A stretch of 64,000 nucleotides of DNA, from the NCBI GenBank assembly GCA_965198495.1, contig CBDAPL010000002.1, forward strand, positions 310,001 to 374,000, in the 5' to 3' direction. The translations under genes and the position numbers were made by a program. The notes below the pieces were generated by a model that saw only the letters and a program-made list of their open reading frames with translations, ran no database searches and had not been told where the DNA came from. This DNA is from RH-AL1 sp965198495. GTDB lineage: Bacteria > Pseudomonadota > Alphaproteobacteria > Rhizobiales > Beijerinckiaceae. Positions 25,552 to 37,309 of the stretch are shown here, in pieces. Each line of letters starts with the position of its first letter. The stretch's first letter is position 1.

Positions 25552-26142
25552 CTAGCGATCCGCCGTTTCCGGCGGCCTTACGTCGTGCGCGTTGAGCAGG
25601 ATCGAGACGAACGCGTAAGCACCCGCGAGATAGGTGAGCTGGGCAAGACCTTTGGGACCGAAGGCTTTCTCCGCCGCGGCGTAGAGGAAGCCCGGCAGCA
25701 CGCCGCCCCTCGCGAGGGCGCTCGCGCAGTCGAAGGCGAGGGCTTCCTCGTCGGACAGATCATCCGGCTTGTGACCGGCGCACAGGGCGGCGATCTGGCG
25801 GTCGGCGAGGCCAGCCTGTCTGGCGACCGCGCAGTGGGCGTAGAGCTCGTAGGCGGCATCGAAGCGGGCGCCGAGCGTCAGGATGACGATCTCGTGGGCG
25901 CGCTTGGGCAGCGCATCGAGGCGCGCGATGGCGCCGGTGAGAGCCTGCGCGGCGCGCCCGATCTCGGGCTGACGGATCCAAACGCTCCAAGGGCCGATCA
26001 GCGCGCCGTCTTCCGTGCGCGTCTCGAACGATCCGGCGAACTTCTCGTCGATCAGCGCGATGGCGTCGTCGTGGTAGGCGCGCTGATCGGCATCGAGCCG
26101 ATCGGGCGCGAGCGGCGGGAGGCGGGGTCCGAAGTCCGGCAT
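25552..26142 (-). CDS. Carboxymuconolactone decarboxylase (CMD) family protein
   Basis: 196 residues. The all-helical CMD/AhpD-like core lies at about residues 60-150, with 'LPKRAHEIVILTLGARFDAAYELYAHCAVARQAGL' region features. The catalytic-type Glu and 'AHC' are kept, but not the CxxC pair of true AhpD disulfide reductases. It is therefore a CMD-domain protein of unknown substrate, possibly handling lactones or peroxides. Stands alone between tRNA-Leu and greA. Confidence 0.88.
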   Translation of the reverse strand: MPDFGPRLPPLAPDRLDADQRAYHDDAIALIDEKFAGSFETRTEDGALIGPWSVWIRQPEIGRAAQALTGAIARLDALPKRAHEIVILTLGARFDAAYELYAHCAVARQAGLADRQIAALCAGHKPDDLSDEEALAFDCASALARGGVLPGFLYAAAEKAFGPKGLAQLTYLAGAYAFVSILLNAHDVRPPETADR

Positions 26143-26210
26143 GGCGTAGCTCCCATCGATGGAGCTGGCTGAACCGCCGCGCCGGGCGGTTCGTTGCGAG
26201 CGGCCAACGC

Positions 26211-26693
26211 CTATCGGAACGAGACCTTCAGGATCTCGTAGCTCTTGCCGCCGCCTGGCGTATTCACCTCGACGGTATCGCCTTTCTTCTTGCCGATCAG
26301 CGCGCGCGCCGTCGGCGAGGTGATCGACACCTTGCCGACCTTGACGTCGGCCTCCGCCTCGCCGACGATCTGATAGGTCTTCTTCTCCTCGGTGTCCTCG
26401 TCGACGAGGTGAACCGTGGCGCCGAACATGATTGTCGAGCCCGACAGCTTGGAGATGTCGATCACCTCCGAGCGTGCGAGCTTGTCTTCCAGCTCGGCAA
26501 TGCGGCCCTCGTTATGACTCTGCGCCTCCTTGGCGGAGTGGTACTCGGCGTTCTCGGAGAGATCGCCGTGTGATCGAGCCTCGGCGATCGCCTCGACGAT
26601 GCGCGGCCGTTCGATCTGCTGGCGGTGGCGCAATTCCTCCTCGAGCGCGGTGTGCCCGCCGGGCGTCATCGGGATCTTGTCGAGCTGTGCCAT
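26211..26693 (-). CDS. greA: Transcription elongation factor GreA
   Basis: 160 residues from the ATG at 26693; the frame extends to 26720 without a better site. The N-terminal coiled-coil has 'RPRIVEAIAEARSHGDLSENAEYHSAKEAQ', including the acidic tip residues that reach the RNA polymerase active site. The C-terminal FKBP-like domain ends 'SPTARALIGKKKGDTVEVNTPGG'. GreA stimulates transcript cleavage in backtracked complexes. It lies directly downstream of carB (58 bp) on the same strand, as in many Rhizobiales. Confidence 0.97.
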   Translation of the reverse strand: MAQLDKIPMTPGGHTALEEELRHRQQIERPRIVEAIAEARSHGDLSENAEYHSAKEAQSHNEGRIAELEDKLARSEVIDISKLSGSTIMFGATVHLVDEDTEEKKTYQIVGEAEADVKVGKVSITSPTARALIGKKKGDTVEVNTPGGGKSYEILKVSFR

Positions 26694-26751
26694 CTCTTCT
26701 CGTCTCGCGAATAGCAACAAAGCGGCCCGACCTCCGTCCTTTCGGAGGCGA

Positions 26752-30078
<3,327 letters not shown>

Positions 30079-30115
30079 GACGGATCCCCACGCGACCGTT
30101 TGACCGCGGACGCGC

Positions 30116-30136
30116 AAAAAGGGCCGCTGTCGGCCC
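30116..30136 (-). terminator. Terminator-like hairpin in the carB leader
   Basis: On the minus strand, GGGCCG-ACAG-CGGCCC is followed at once by five T residues. It ends 38 nt before the carB start codon, with no gene upstream on that strand for over 1 kb. It could act as an attenuator of carB rather than as the end of another unit. Confidence 0.6.
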
Positions 30137-30184
30137 AGGGCTGGTGGCGAGCGCCTTTGTGGCGATGCCGCGCGCGGATAGCAA

Positions 30185-30203
30185 GGCTCGACCTTGTCGA
30201 GCC
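30185..30203 (-). promoter_or_regulatory. Second hairpin in the carB leader
   Basis: Perfect 8-bp stem GGCTCGAC / GTCGAGCC with a 3-base loop, transcribed before the terminator-like hairpin at 30116-30136. The rest of 30079-30528 holds no supportable gene and probably carries the divergent promoters for carB and the secreted-protein gene. Confidence 0.5.
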
Positions 30204-30528
30204 GCGCAGCTTGAAGCGCGCTGAGGGAGCCCGCTCGCGCAATGCCACGTTCAAACGACGCTTCGGCGGCGAGATGCCGGTGTCAACGCGGGCCTGAAAC
30301 AAGCCGCAACGCGTCCGCGGATCGGGACCCCGTTGCGCCACCCGGGCGGCGAAGTAGGACGTTCGCACTAGGCGAAAACGGACGATCTTGTAGGCAGCGT
30401 GGATCGAAAGCTGATAGAGCATTGTCGTCGCACACTAGCATTCGGAACTCCACCTCTCCTCCCACGATTGCTCCCCGCTTGGCTAAAGCCTAGATGCGTC
30501 ATTTCAGATAAGACAAGGATAGAGCCCT

Positions 30529-31026
30529 ATGATGCGTTCGAAAGTTCATCTTGGCACCACGGTCGGTATTGGTGCCGGATTGGTTTTCCTGCTGGCGTCT
30601 TCCAGCCCTTCGCGCGCTGGTCCCTTCTCCGCTTTCGAGGGAAATTGGTCGGGCAATGGGACTGTCACGACAGACAACGGCACGAAAGAGCGCCTGCGCT
30701 GCCGGGCTCATTACGATGTCGGCGGCGACGGCGCGACACTCGCGCAAAATCTCACCTGCGCCAGCGACAGCTACAAGTTCAACGTCGTGAGCAACGTCAA
30801 AGCTTCGCCGAGCGGAGCAATCGAAGGCACCTGGGCGGAAACGTCACGCAATGCCACCGGACGCATCACGGGGTCCATTGGTCCGACCCAGATCTCGGCG
30901 AACGTCGCTGGCGTTGGCTTCACAGCCCGGATCGGCATAGCTGCCCGCGCGGGCAAACAATCCGTGACGATCAGCCCAACCGGCACCGACATCAGCAACG
31001 TTTCGGTTTCGATGTCTAAAAGCTGA
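30529..31026 (+). CDS. Secreted protein of unknown function (Rhizobiales family)
   Basis: 165 residues. A signal peptide ends 'SSSPSRA', cleaved before 'GPFSAFEGNWSGNGTV'. The mature part is beta-rich and resembles a lipocalin-like or barrel domain, with 'RLRCRAHYDVGGDGATLAQNLTCASDSYKFNV' containing two cysteines that may pair. I recall similar secreted proteins widely distributed in Rhizobiales, all unassigned. A bidirectional terminator lies 130 bp downstream. Confidence 0.8.
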   Translation: MMRSKVHLGTTVGIGAGLVFLLASSSPSRAGPFSAFEGNWSGNGTVTTDNGTKERLRCRAHYDVGGDGATLAQNLTCASDSYKFNVVSNVKASPSGAIEGTWAETSRNATGRITGSIGPTQISANVAGVGFTARIGIAARAGKQSVTISPTGTDISNVSVSMSKS

Positions 31027-31158
31027 CGTCGTTGCGGATGGATCGGCTCAGTCTTGCGACCAAAGCTTGGAACGCGGCAGCGTAGACGAAGTCACCGGCG
31101 TCACAGGTCTCTACGATACAACGCTACATCTACAATCAAGGATCATGCGCTGAAAAGA

Positions 31159-31186
31159 AAAACCCGGGCGCATGCGTCCGGGTTTT
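31159..31186. terminator. Bidirectional rho-independent terminator
   Basis: Stem AAAACCCGG / CCGGGTTTT with inner GCGCATGCGT symmetry, having A-runs on the left and T-runs on the right. It sits between the convergent secreted-protein gene (ends 31026) and outer-membrane gene (ends 31230) and can serve both. Confidence 0.9.
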
Positions 31187-31229
31187 CTGTTCCGTCACGC
31201 CACCTGAAGGGTGGCGTCCCAGGATCTGG

Positions 31230-32123
31230 TCAGTAACGCGCGACGACCGGAGCGGCCGGGGGATTGAAGAGATTGATCTTATAGTTGATGCCCGCGCGGA
31301 CAAGATTGCCGTTCGTCTTGATACGATCGAGGTAGGGAAGACCGCCCGCGGCGTTGTTCAGGACGAGCGTCTGCGTACCGAGATCGAAGTGGATGAACTC
31401 CGCCTTGATGGTGACCGCGCTCGAGTTGAAGAAGTTCACGAAAGATGCGGTCGGAATGGCGTATTCCAAGCCGCCGCCGTAGGCGTAACCACTGCGCAGA
31501 CTGCTGGTTTGTCCGAAGTAGGCGCCGATCGGCGGAGCGAAGGTCGTGGAATCGTTGACCGACCCGTACGCGAAACCGCCGGTGCCGAATAGCAACAGGT
31601 TGCCGAAGGCATAGCCGAGACGGCCACGCACGGTTCCAACGAACTGCGTGTCTTCGTTGAATTGGCCGACACCACCGATTGATCCGAGGTAGGCGTTGTT
31701 GCGGCGGAGATTCGTGTAGGAGGCATCCGCCTCCACGCCGATCACGACGCCGCCCTGCGAGCCGCCGTTGCCGAGGGCGCCGCCGAGCTGGCCAATGATC
31801 GGGAGACCGCCACCAAGCTGGAAGTTGTAGCCGATCTGACCGCCGCCGGTGAACCCATCGGCGCGCTGCTGAAAGAACCCCGGGCGATTGGCGATGTTGA
31901 TGCCATTTTGCTGCGTGGCGGTGCTGGCGGCGATGTTGTTGTAAGAATTGCCGTCGAAAGCGTAGCCGGCGTTGATGCCGGCGTAAGCGCCGGACCAGGT
32001 GAACACGGGGATCGGCGGCGGGGGCGCGAACACAGGAGGAGCGCGCCGCGAGGGTAGGTCCGCTGCGAAAGCTGTCGTCGACATCAGGGTGGCGAAGGCG
32101 GCGGCGGTCAGTACCTTTGTCAT
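31230..32123 (-). CDS. Outer-membrane beta-barrel protein (Omp25/31-like), second copy
   Basis: 297 residues from the ATG at 32123; an upstream in-frame ATG at 32180 precedes the signal peptide and is unlikely. The signal peptide ends 'MSTTAFA', before 'ADLPSRRAPPVF'. The mature region has barrel strands such as 'FTWSGAYAGINAGYAF', 'GGQIGYNFQLGG' and 'VRGRLGYAFGNLLLFGTGG', and ends 'VVARY'. 'WSGxYxGxNxGYxxG'-type openings are typical of this Rhizobiales family. It is distantly related to the barrel at 7590-8474. A TTAACCA half-site lies about 60 bp upstream. Confidence 0.92.
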   Translation of the reverse strand: MTKVLTAAAFATLMSTTAFAADLPSRRAPPVFAPPPPIPVFTWSGAYAGINAGYAFDGNSYNNIAASTATQQNGINIANRPGFFQQRADGFTGGGQIGYNFQLGGGLPIIGQLGGALGNGGSQGGVVIGVEADASYTNLRRNNAYLGSIGGVGQFNEDTQFVGTVRGRLGYAFGNLLLFGTGGFAYGSVNDSTTFAPPIGAYFGQTSSLRSGYAYGGGLEYAIPTASFVNFFNSSAVTIKAEFIHFDLGTQTLVLNNAAGGLPYLDRIKTNGNLVRAGINYKINLFNPPAAPVVARY

Positions 32124-32298
32124 ATCATCTCCAGACACGTTCGATGGAGGGTCAATAGACCTTCGCGCCTGCCGGATCATTAACCAAGTTAAGCATGACG
32201 TTCGTTACGCGTGGGGCGTGGCTTAATTGCCTCACTCGAAGCCCTGCAACCGTATCTAAACATTTGTTTTCATGTCAGTTTCGCGACCCGACGAACGA

Positions 32299-34674
32299 TC
32301 ATTCAGCGGGCTTTCGTTTCAGACTGTAGGGCAGCAAACTATACAGATACATGGCCGTCGGACGCAGGATGAGCAGGTCCGCCACGAGGGCGGCGATCAT
32401 CGCGAAAGCGGAAAGCCACCCAAACAGCCGCAGCATGGGCAGGTTCGAGAACGACGTCACGGCCAAGCCGCAGGCCAGCACCACCGAGGTCAAGATCAGC
32501 GCGGGCCCGACAAGGATCGTCGCGCGCTCGACGGACAGGGCCGCGTTCTCTCCGGGCCGCTCCTCCAGTCGCAACCGATTGAGGAAATGGATCGTCGCGC
32601 TGAGGCCGAGCCCGAAGGAGACCGTCAGGGCGACGACGCTCGCGAACTGCAGCCCTTCACCCATGACGTAGAGGAGCGCGCCGGAGGCGACGATCGGGAA
32701 AATGCCCGGCATGATCGACAAGAGCATCACCTTCCAGGAGCGGAAGGCGAGCCCGATGAAGGCGGCGACGAAGACGATCTCGATCGTCAGTCCGCGCGAC
32801 AGCCGATCGATCATGGCGGCCGAGTTGCGCGCCGCGATGACGGCGAGCCCGGTGACGGCGATCTCGTAGCCCTTGTGTTCGCCGCGTATGGCGTTGAGCC
32901 GCGCGTCGAGCGAGTCGACGATAGGCAACAGCTGGCTGGCGTCCTTGTCGGGCACGCGCCCGGAAACCAGGACGGCGCGCTGGTCTTCGGAGAGATACCG
33001 CCGAACGAGAGGCTTCGGCAGGAAGCCGACATATTTCCTGAGCGTCCCGACATCGTCGGAGCCGAGCTTCTGCGAAAGCCAGTCGCGGAGCGTCTGCAGA
33101 GAGAAGACGTTACCGATGCCGGGCTCGCTCGAGACGGTCTTCTGCACGGCCGCGATCGTGGCGAGCGTATCGGGCGAGTAGAGGTTCTGGCCCTTGGGAA
33201 ACTCGATCAGCACGTCGATAGGGTTGGCGCCGGTGAGTTCGCGATCAAGGCTGCCGTTGGCGGTCGTCGCCTGCTCGTTGTTGGGCACCTGGTCGGCCAG
33301 ACGGTAGCGTGGCTGCAGGTTCGCGTAGATGACGCACAAAAACACCACCACGACGATGGACACCACGCTGTAGAGGCCTGGCCGAGAAACCATCCGCTCG
33401 GCAATCCAGCGGCAGAAGCCGCGCAACCAGTTGATCGCCGTGTCGGCGCGCGCCGTGCTCGCGGCGAGCTTCGCCTCACCCCGGACGAGCGTGACCGCGA
33501 GCAGGGGCAGCAGCACCAGGACCGTCACGAGCGCGATCGCGGTGGTCAGAAGCCCGGCCTCGCCGAAGGTCCTGATGAGGTCGGAGTTGGAGAAGAGCAG
33601 CGCGACGAAGGAGACCATCGTCGTGGTATGCGTCAGGACGCAGGCCGGCCCGACCACCGCGAGCGCGCCCCTGATCGCCTGCGCCTTGCTCCTGCCGGCG
33701 ACGAGCCTGTCGCGGATCGCGAAGGTGAGCTGCATCGAATCGGAAAAGCTGATGACCATGATGAGCGGCGTCATCACGTTCAGGAAGATGTTCAGCCGGA
33801 AATCGAGCCAGCCCAGCGCGCCCACCGCGATGAGGATGGCGATGAGCGGCGGACCGGCCGCCACCAGCATGAACGAGACGCGCCGGAAGAAGAGGATGGC
33901 GATCAGGCAGCCGGCGACGAAGCCGACAAGATTGTAGATGACGCGGTCGCGCTCGACCGAATTGTGAATCTCGAGCTGCATGACCGGCACGCCGGCGAGT
34001 TCCGCCTTGAGGCCGGAGCCTGCGAGGTCCTCTGCCATGGTCTTGCGGATCTCGGCGACGATACCGGCGGATTTCGAGCTCTCCGCGACGTCCGGCTGCA
34101 AGGAAAGGACGATCAGCGCGAGCTTGCCGTCGGGCGCGATCAGCTTGCCATTGATGAGTTCGTTGGCGCGGACCTTCTTGACCAGGTCTTCATAGGCCGG
34201 GCCCTCCGGCAGCGGCTCGGGGAAGAGAGCCGGCGGGATCGTCTGCCCCGGTGCTGGCGGTTCGCGCGCGGAGAACATCGAGATGATGCCCCGTTCGCCC
34301 TCGATCAGCTGCAGATCCGTGACGAGGTTGCGTACCTTCCCGACGTTCTCCCGCTCGAGGAGCTGCTGCCCGGTGATGACGACGAGCACGTCATATTCGC
34401 TGGAGGGAAATTCCCGCGTGACCTCCTCGTACTGCTTGAACTGCGGCGTGTTGGATCGAAACAGCTGGGAGAGGGAGTCGTCGACCTTGAGTCTCTGCAG
34501 GCCGAAGATCGCGCCGATCGAGACAATGACGAAGACCAGACCGACGAGAAGCGGCGCCTTGAGCGCGATGAGCCCCATGCGCTCGGCGCCGAATGCAAGC
34601 TTCGGCAAGCCGCGGTCGGGCGTACCCGTCCCCGACTCCGATGATTGCACTTCGTTTTCGACCGTCTGCATCAA
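32299..34674 (-). CDS. RND/MMPL-family transporter
   Basis: 791 residues with two repeats of one plus five membrane helices, the MMPL/RND layout. The large periplasmic loops lie at about residues 55-225 and 435-610. 'VDDSLSQLFRSNTPQFKQYEEVTREFPSSEYDVLVVI' opens the first loop. 'LIMVISFSDSMQLTFAIRD' carries the Asp in helix 4, and 'VVALTVSFGLGLSATIHFLNRLRLE' is its repeat. Relatives move lipids or hydrophobic compounds out of the inner membrane. No membrane-fusion partner or regulator gene is adjacent. Confidence 0.9.
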   Translation of the reverse strand: MMQTVENEVQSSESGTGTPDRGLPKLAFGAERMGLIALKAPLLVGLVFVIVSIGAIFGLQRLKVDDSLSQLFRSNTPQFKQYEEVTREFPSSEYDVLVVITGQQLLERENVGKVRNLVTDLQLIEGERGIISMFSAREPPAPGQTIPPALFPEPLPEGPAYEDLVKKVRANELINGKLIAPDGKLALIVLSLQPDVAESSKSAGIVAEIRKTMAEDLAGSGLKAELAGVPVMQLEIHNSVERDRVIYNLVGFVAGCLIAILFFRRVSFMLVAAGPPLIAILIAVGALGWLDFRLNIFLNVMTPLIMVISFSDSMQLTFAIRDRLVAGRSKAQAIRGALAVVGPACVLTHTTTMVSFVALLFSNSDLIRTFGEAGLLTTAIALVTVLVLLPLLAVTLVRGEAKLAASTARADTAINWLRGFCRWIAERMVSRPGLYSVVSIVVVVFLCVIYANLQPRYRLADQVPNNEQATTANGSLDRELTGANPIDVLIEFPKGQNLYSPDTLATIAAVQKTVSSEPGIGNVFSLQTLRDWLSQKLGSDDVGTLRKYVGFLPKPLVRRYLSEDQRAVLVSGRVPDKDASQLLPIVDSLDARLNAIRGEHKGYEIAVTGLAVIAARNSAAMIDRLSRGLTIEIVFVAAFIGLAFRSWKVMLLSIMPGIFPIVASGALLYVMGEGLQFASVVALTVSFGLGLSATIHFLNRLRLEERPGENAALSVERATILVGPALILTSVVLACGLAVTSFSNLPMLRLFGWLSAFAMIAALVADLLILRPTAMYLYSLLPYSLKRKPAE

Positions 34675-34713
34675 AACCCCTTCGCGACCTACGAGGACCG
34701 CGATGCCAATACG

Positions 34714-34729
34714 CGTACCAGGCGGTACG
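34714..34729. promoter_or_regulatory. Palindrome at the RND gene promoter position
   Basis: CGTACC-AGGC-GGTACG, a perfect 6-bp inverted repeat with a 4-bp spacer, 40 bp upstream of the RND/MMPL start. The form suits a TetR- or MarR-type operator, but no such regulator is encoded nearby. The rest of 34675-34888 shows nothing else. Confidence 0.4.
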
Positions 34730-34888
34730 GTTCTCCAAGCGCCAAAGCTCTTAAACCTAGTCGGCCGGCTGTGCTAGTCCGGCAACAGGTGTTCCGCAAG
34801 GCGTGGCGATTCCATGTCAGCCGCAAAGCCGCCATCAAGCACGGTCCAACGTGCGTGCGTTGCGCGATGCGTTTACCGGGGGAGCGTC

Positions 34889-35380
34889 ATGAGCCTCAAT
34901 CTTTATATGCCGCATCGCGGTCTCGCGATCGCGCTCTGCGCCGCTTTGTCGATCGCCGCTTGCGCGAAGGCGCCCGGCGCCGACGGCTTCAGCGCCGACG
35001 CGAGCGCGGTGCCGGGCAGCGCCCAGGATTTCGCCCAGAACGTCGGCGACCGCGTGTTCTTCGAGTCGGACTCGAGCGACCTCACGCCGAAGGCGCAGGC
35101 GACGCTCGACCGCCAGGTGGCTTGGCTGCAACGCTACGATCGCGGGCCGTTCACCGTCGAGGGCAATGCCGACGAGCGCGGCACCCGCGAATACAATTTC
35201 GCGCTCGGCGCGCGCCGCGCCGAAGCGACCAAGGAGTATCTCGTCGCCCGCGGCATCCCGAGCGCGCGCGTGCGCACGACCAGCTACGGCAAGGAACGAC
35301 CGGTCGCGGTCTGCAACGATATTTCCTGCTGGTCGCAAAACCGCCGCGCACAGACGGTGGTGAACGGCGACCAAAGCTGA
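34889..35380 (+). CDS. pal: Pal-like lipoprotein, copy 1
   Basis: 163 residues from the ATG at 34889 with GGGGAG just upstream. A lipobox 'SIAAC' places the lipidated Cys at about residue 23. The OmpA-like peptidoglycan-binding domain spans about residues 50-160 ('DRVFFESDSSDLTPKAQATL', 'ADERGTREYNFALGARRAEATKEYL'). The family 'GHADERG' motif reads 'GNADERG' here. Pal anchors the outer membrane to peptidoglycan with TolB. Neither tolQRA nor tolB is adjacent. A close paralogue follows 145 bp downstream. Confidence 0.93.
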   Translation: MSLNLYMPHRGLAIALCAALSIAACAKAPGADGFSADASAVPGSAQDFAQNVGDRVFFESDSSDLTPKAQATLDRQVAWLQRYDRGPFTVEGNADERGTREYNFALGARRAEATKEYLVARGIPSARVRTTSYGKERPVAVCNDISCWSQNRRAQTVVNGDQS

Positions 35381-35525
35381 GGCGAGCTGCCCTAACGACT
35401 GGTTAACCACACCAGCATTGGATGGAAGTAACCAATCGTCGAAACGCTTCGACAAGGTTGACGAACACTGTCGCTTAACCCGCGAACGTTACTCCAACGA
35501 CAGTTGTCGAGTTGGAGAGTTGGCC

Positions 35526-36092
35526 ATGAGCCTCGATCGTTTTGCCGGGCGCGCGAAATTCGCGGCCCTTCTTTGTGCCGGTTTGGCAATCGCCGGCTGC
35601 GCCAAGACGCCAGGGGAGGAAGGCCTCGCCGGCATGGCCGGCGGCGGCGACCGGAACGGTTACGGCAGCGGCACAGGTGGCTCCAGCCCCAATGGCGGCG
35701 TCCGCGGCACAGCGCTCGCTGGCCCCGGCAGCGCTCAGGACTTCGCGCAGAATGTCGGCGACCGCGTCTTTTTCGAGAGCGACTCGTCCGAACTTACACC
35801 GAAATCGCAGGCGACGCTCGACCGCCAGGTGGCGTGGTTGAAGCGCTACGACCGTTCCTTCATCATCGAGGGCCACGCCGACGAGCGCGGCACGCGCGAA
35901 TACAATTTCGCGCTCGGCGCCCGCCGCGCCGAGACGACCAAGGAATACCTCGTGGCGCGCGGCATACCGGCCTCGCATATCCGCACCATCAGCTACGGCA
36001 AGGAGCGCCCGGTCGCGGTCTGCAACGACATCTCCTGCTGGTCGCAGAACCGTCGCGCCGTCACCAATGTGGGCGAGGGCAGCCAAAGCTAG
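35526..36092 (+). CDS. pal: Pal-like lipoprotein, copy 2
   Basis: 188 residues from the ATG at 35526. The lipobox 'AIAGC' gives lipidation at about residue 21. A Gly-rich linker ('GGGDRNGYGSGTGGSSPNGG') is absent from copy 1. The OmpA-like domain is nearly identical to copy 1 but keeps the canonical 'GHADERGTREYN'. This is therefore the better candidate for the working Pal of the Tol-Pal system. TTAACC motifs lie in the 145-bp gap between the copies. Tandem duplication is evident at DNA level. Confidence 0.94.
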   Translation: MSLDRFAGRAKFAALLCAGLAIAGCAKTPGEEGLAGMAGGGDRNGYGSGTGGSSPNGGVRGTALAGPGSAQDFAQNVGDRVFFESDSSELTPKSQATLDRQVAWLKRYDRSFIIEGHADERGTREYNFALGARRAETTKEYLVARGIPASHIRTISYGKERPVAVCNDISCWSQNRRAVTNVGEGSQS

Positions 36093-36154
36093 GCCGCCGC
36101 CTTATCCCGCCCGGTTGAGAGCGTGATCCTGAAGCTGCCGCCACGCGCTTGAGC

Positions 36155-37219
36155 TCAAACCGCGCCCTTTATCAAAGCGTGAATGTAGCCGAGCTTGGCG
36201 ATGGCGGGAGCGGTCAGGATGAAGGGATAGGCGTCATCCTTGCCCATGGCGCCATTCAACGAGTTGAGCATGGTGGTCAATGGCAGCCAGATGTTGATCA
36301 GCGTGCCGATATCCTCGGTGAGATAGGGGTCGACCTGCTTGTCGACCCAGGACGCGTGGAAGCGGTCGGCCGGGGGCGCCATGCGCAATTGGTAGGAATG
36401 CGCCATATCGAGCGTGGCGACCATGTGCAGATAGTGCGCCCAGGTCTCGGCGAAATCCTCCCATGGATGCATCGTCGCGTAGCCGCTGACGAAGCCTTTC
36501 TGCCAATCGGCTGGCGCGCCGGTGACGTAGTAGCGCGACATCGCGCCCTGATAGTCGATCGTGTGATCGCCGAACACCGCGCCGCATTCGGCGAGCCGTC
36601 CGCCGTCGCGGACGAGCCTGTCCCAGAAGTAGTGTCCGGACTCATGCCGGAAGTGCCCGAGCAGGGTGCGGTAAGGTTCACCGAGCAGATTGCGCCGTTG
36701 CTCGCGCTCGACATCGTCCGCTTCCTTCACCGCAATGGTGATCAGACCATGCGAGTGACCGGTCATCACCGGGCGGCTCCCGTCCGCCAGGTCTTCGAGG
36801 AACTGAAAACCGAGCGAGGCCAGCCCGGCGCGCTCTATGACGCCGATAAGGCCAAGCCGGTGGAGCGAGGCGAACAGCTTGTGCTTGGCCGCCTCGATCT
36901 TGCGCCAGGCGGTCAGGCCGCCGGGTGTCGCCAGCGACGGCACGACGCGATTGTGGCGGCAGGCCGTGCAGGTGGTCGCTTCGCTCGACGCGTCCACCAT
37001 CCAGTTGCAGACGCCAAAGACATCGTTCGCGCAATGGCGCAGACGAAGACCGGGCACCGCCCAGGAGGTCCGGAGGTTCTTGTCGTTGAGGTCTGGCTCG
37101 AGGACGCAGAGCGAATCTGTTTCAGCCCAGTAGCCAAGTTCGCTGAAGCACCGCCCGCAACGTGTGTTTTCAAAGAAGATCGGAAGCGCGCAATACTGGC
37201 AGGAATAGAGACGCATCAT
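36155..37219 (-). CDS. Zinc-ribbon putative metallopeptidase (PF15887-like)
   Basis: 354 residues. The N-terminus has a treble-clef or zinc-ribbon ('CQYC...CGRC') and a later 'CTAC' pair. The C-terminal two-thirds carry 'GHFRHESGHYFWDRL', a gluzincin-type HExxH, followed by 'DFAETWAHYLH', whose Glu and His could complete the zinc site. This matches the putative zinc-binding metallopeptidase family. No signal peptide is present, so it is probably cytosolic. Its substrate is unknown. Monocistronic and convergent with the pal genes. Confidence 0.85.
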   Translation of the reverse strand: MMRLYSCQYCALPIFFENTRCGRCFSELGYWAETDSLCVLEPDLNDKNLRTSWAVPGLRLRHCANDVFGVCNWMVDASSEATTCTACRHNRVVPSLATPGGLTAWRKIEAAKHKLFASLHRLGLIGVIERAGLASLGFQFLEDLADGSRPVMTGHSHGLITIAVKEADDVEREQRRNLLGEPYRTLLGHFRHESGHYFWDRLVRDGGRLAECGAVFGDHTIDYQGAMSRYYVTGAPADWQKGFVSGYATMHPWEDFAETWAHYLHMVATLDMAHSYQLRMAPPADRFHASWVDKQVDPYLTEDIGTLINIWLPLTTMLNSLNGAMGKDDAYPFILTAPAIAKLGYIHALIKGAV

Positions 37220-37309
37220 TGAGCCTGGGCGGCCAAGATCGTGGTGGCGCCTATGGCATAGCGAACCGAGGCTCCGGGCTAGCGGTTCCCTCGAGAGCAG
37301 ACGCTCACG

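Noticed and set aside
32272..34644. 790-codon frame antisense to the RND/MMPL gene
   Set aside because: Mirror of a membrane protein gene; its product is highly charged nonsense with no family features.
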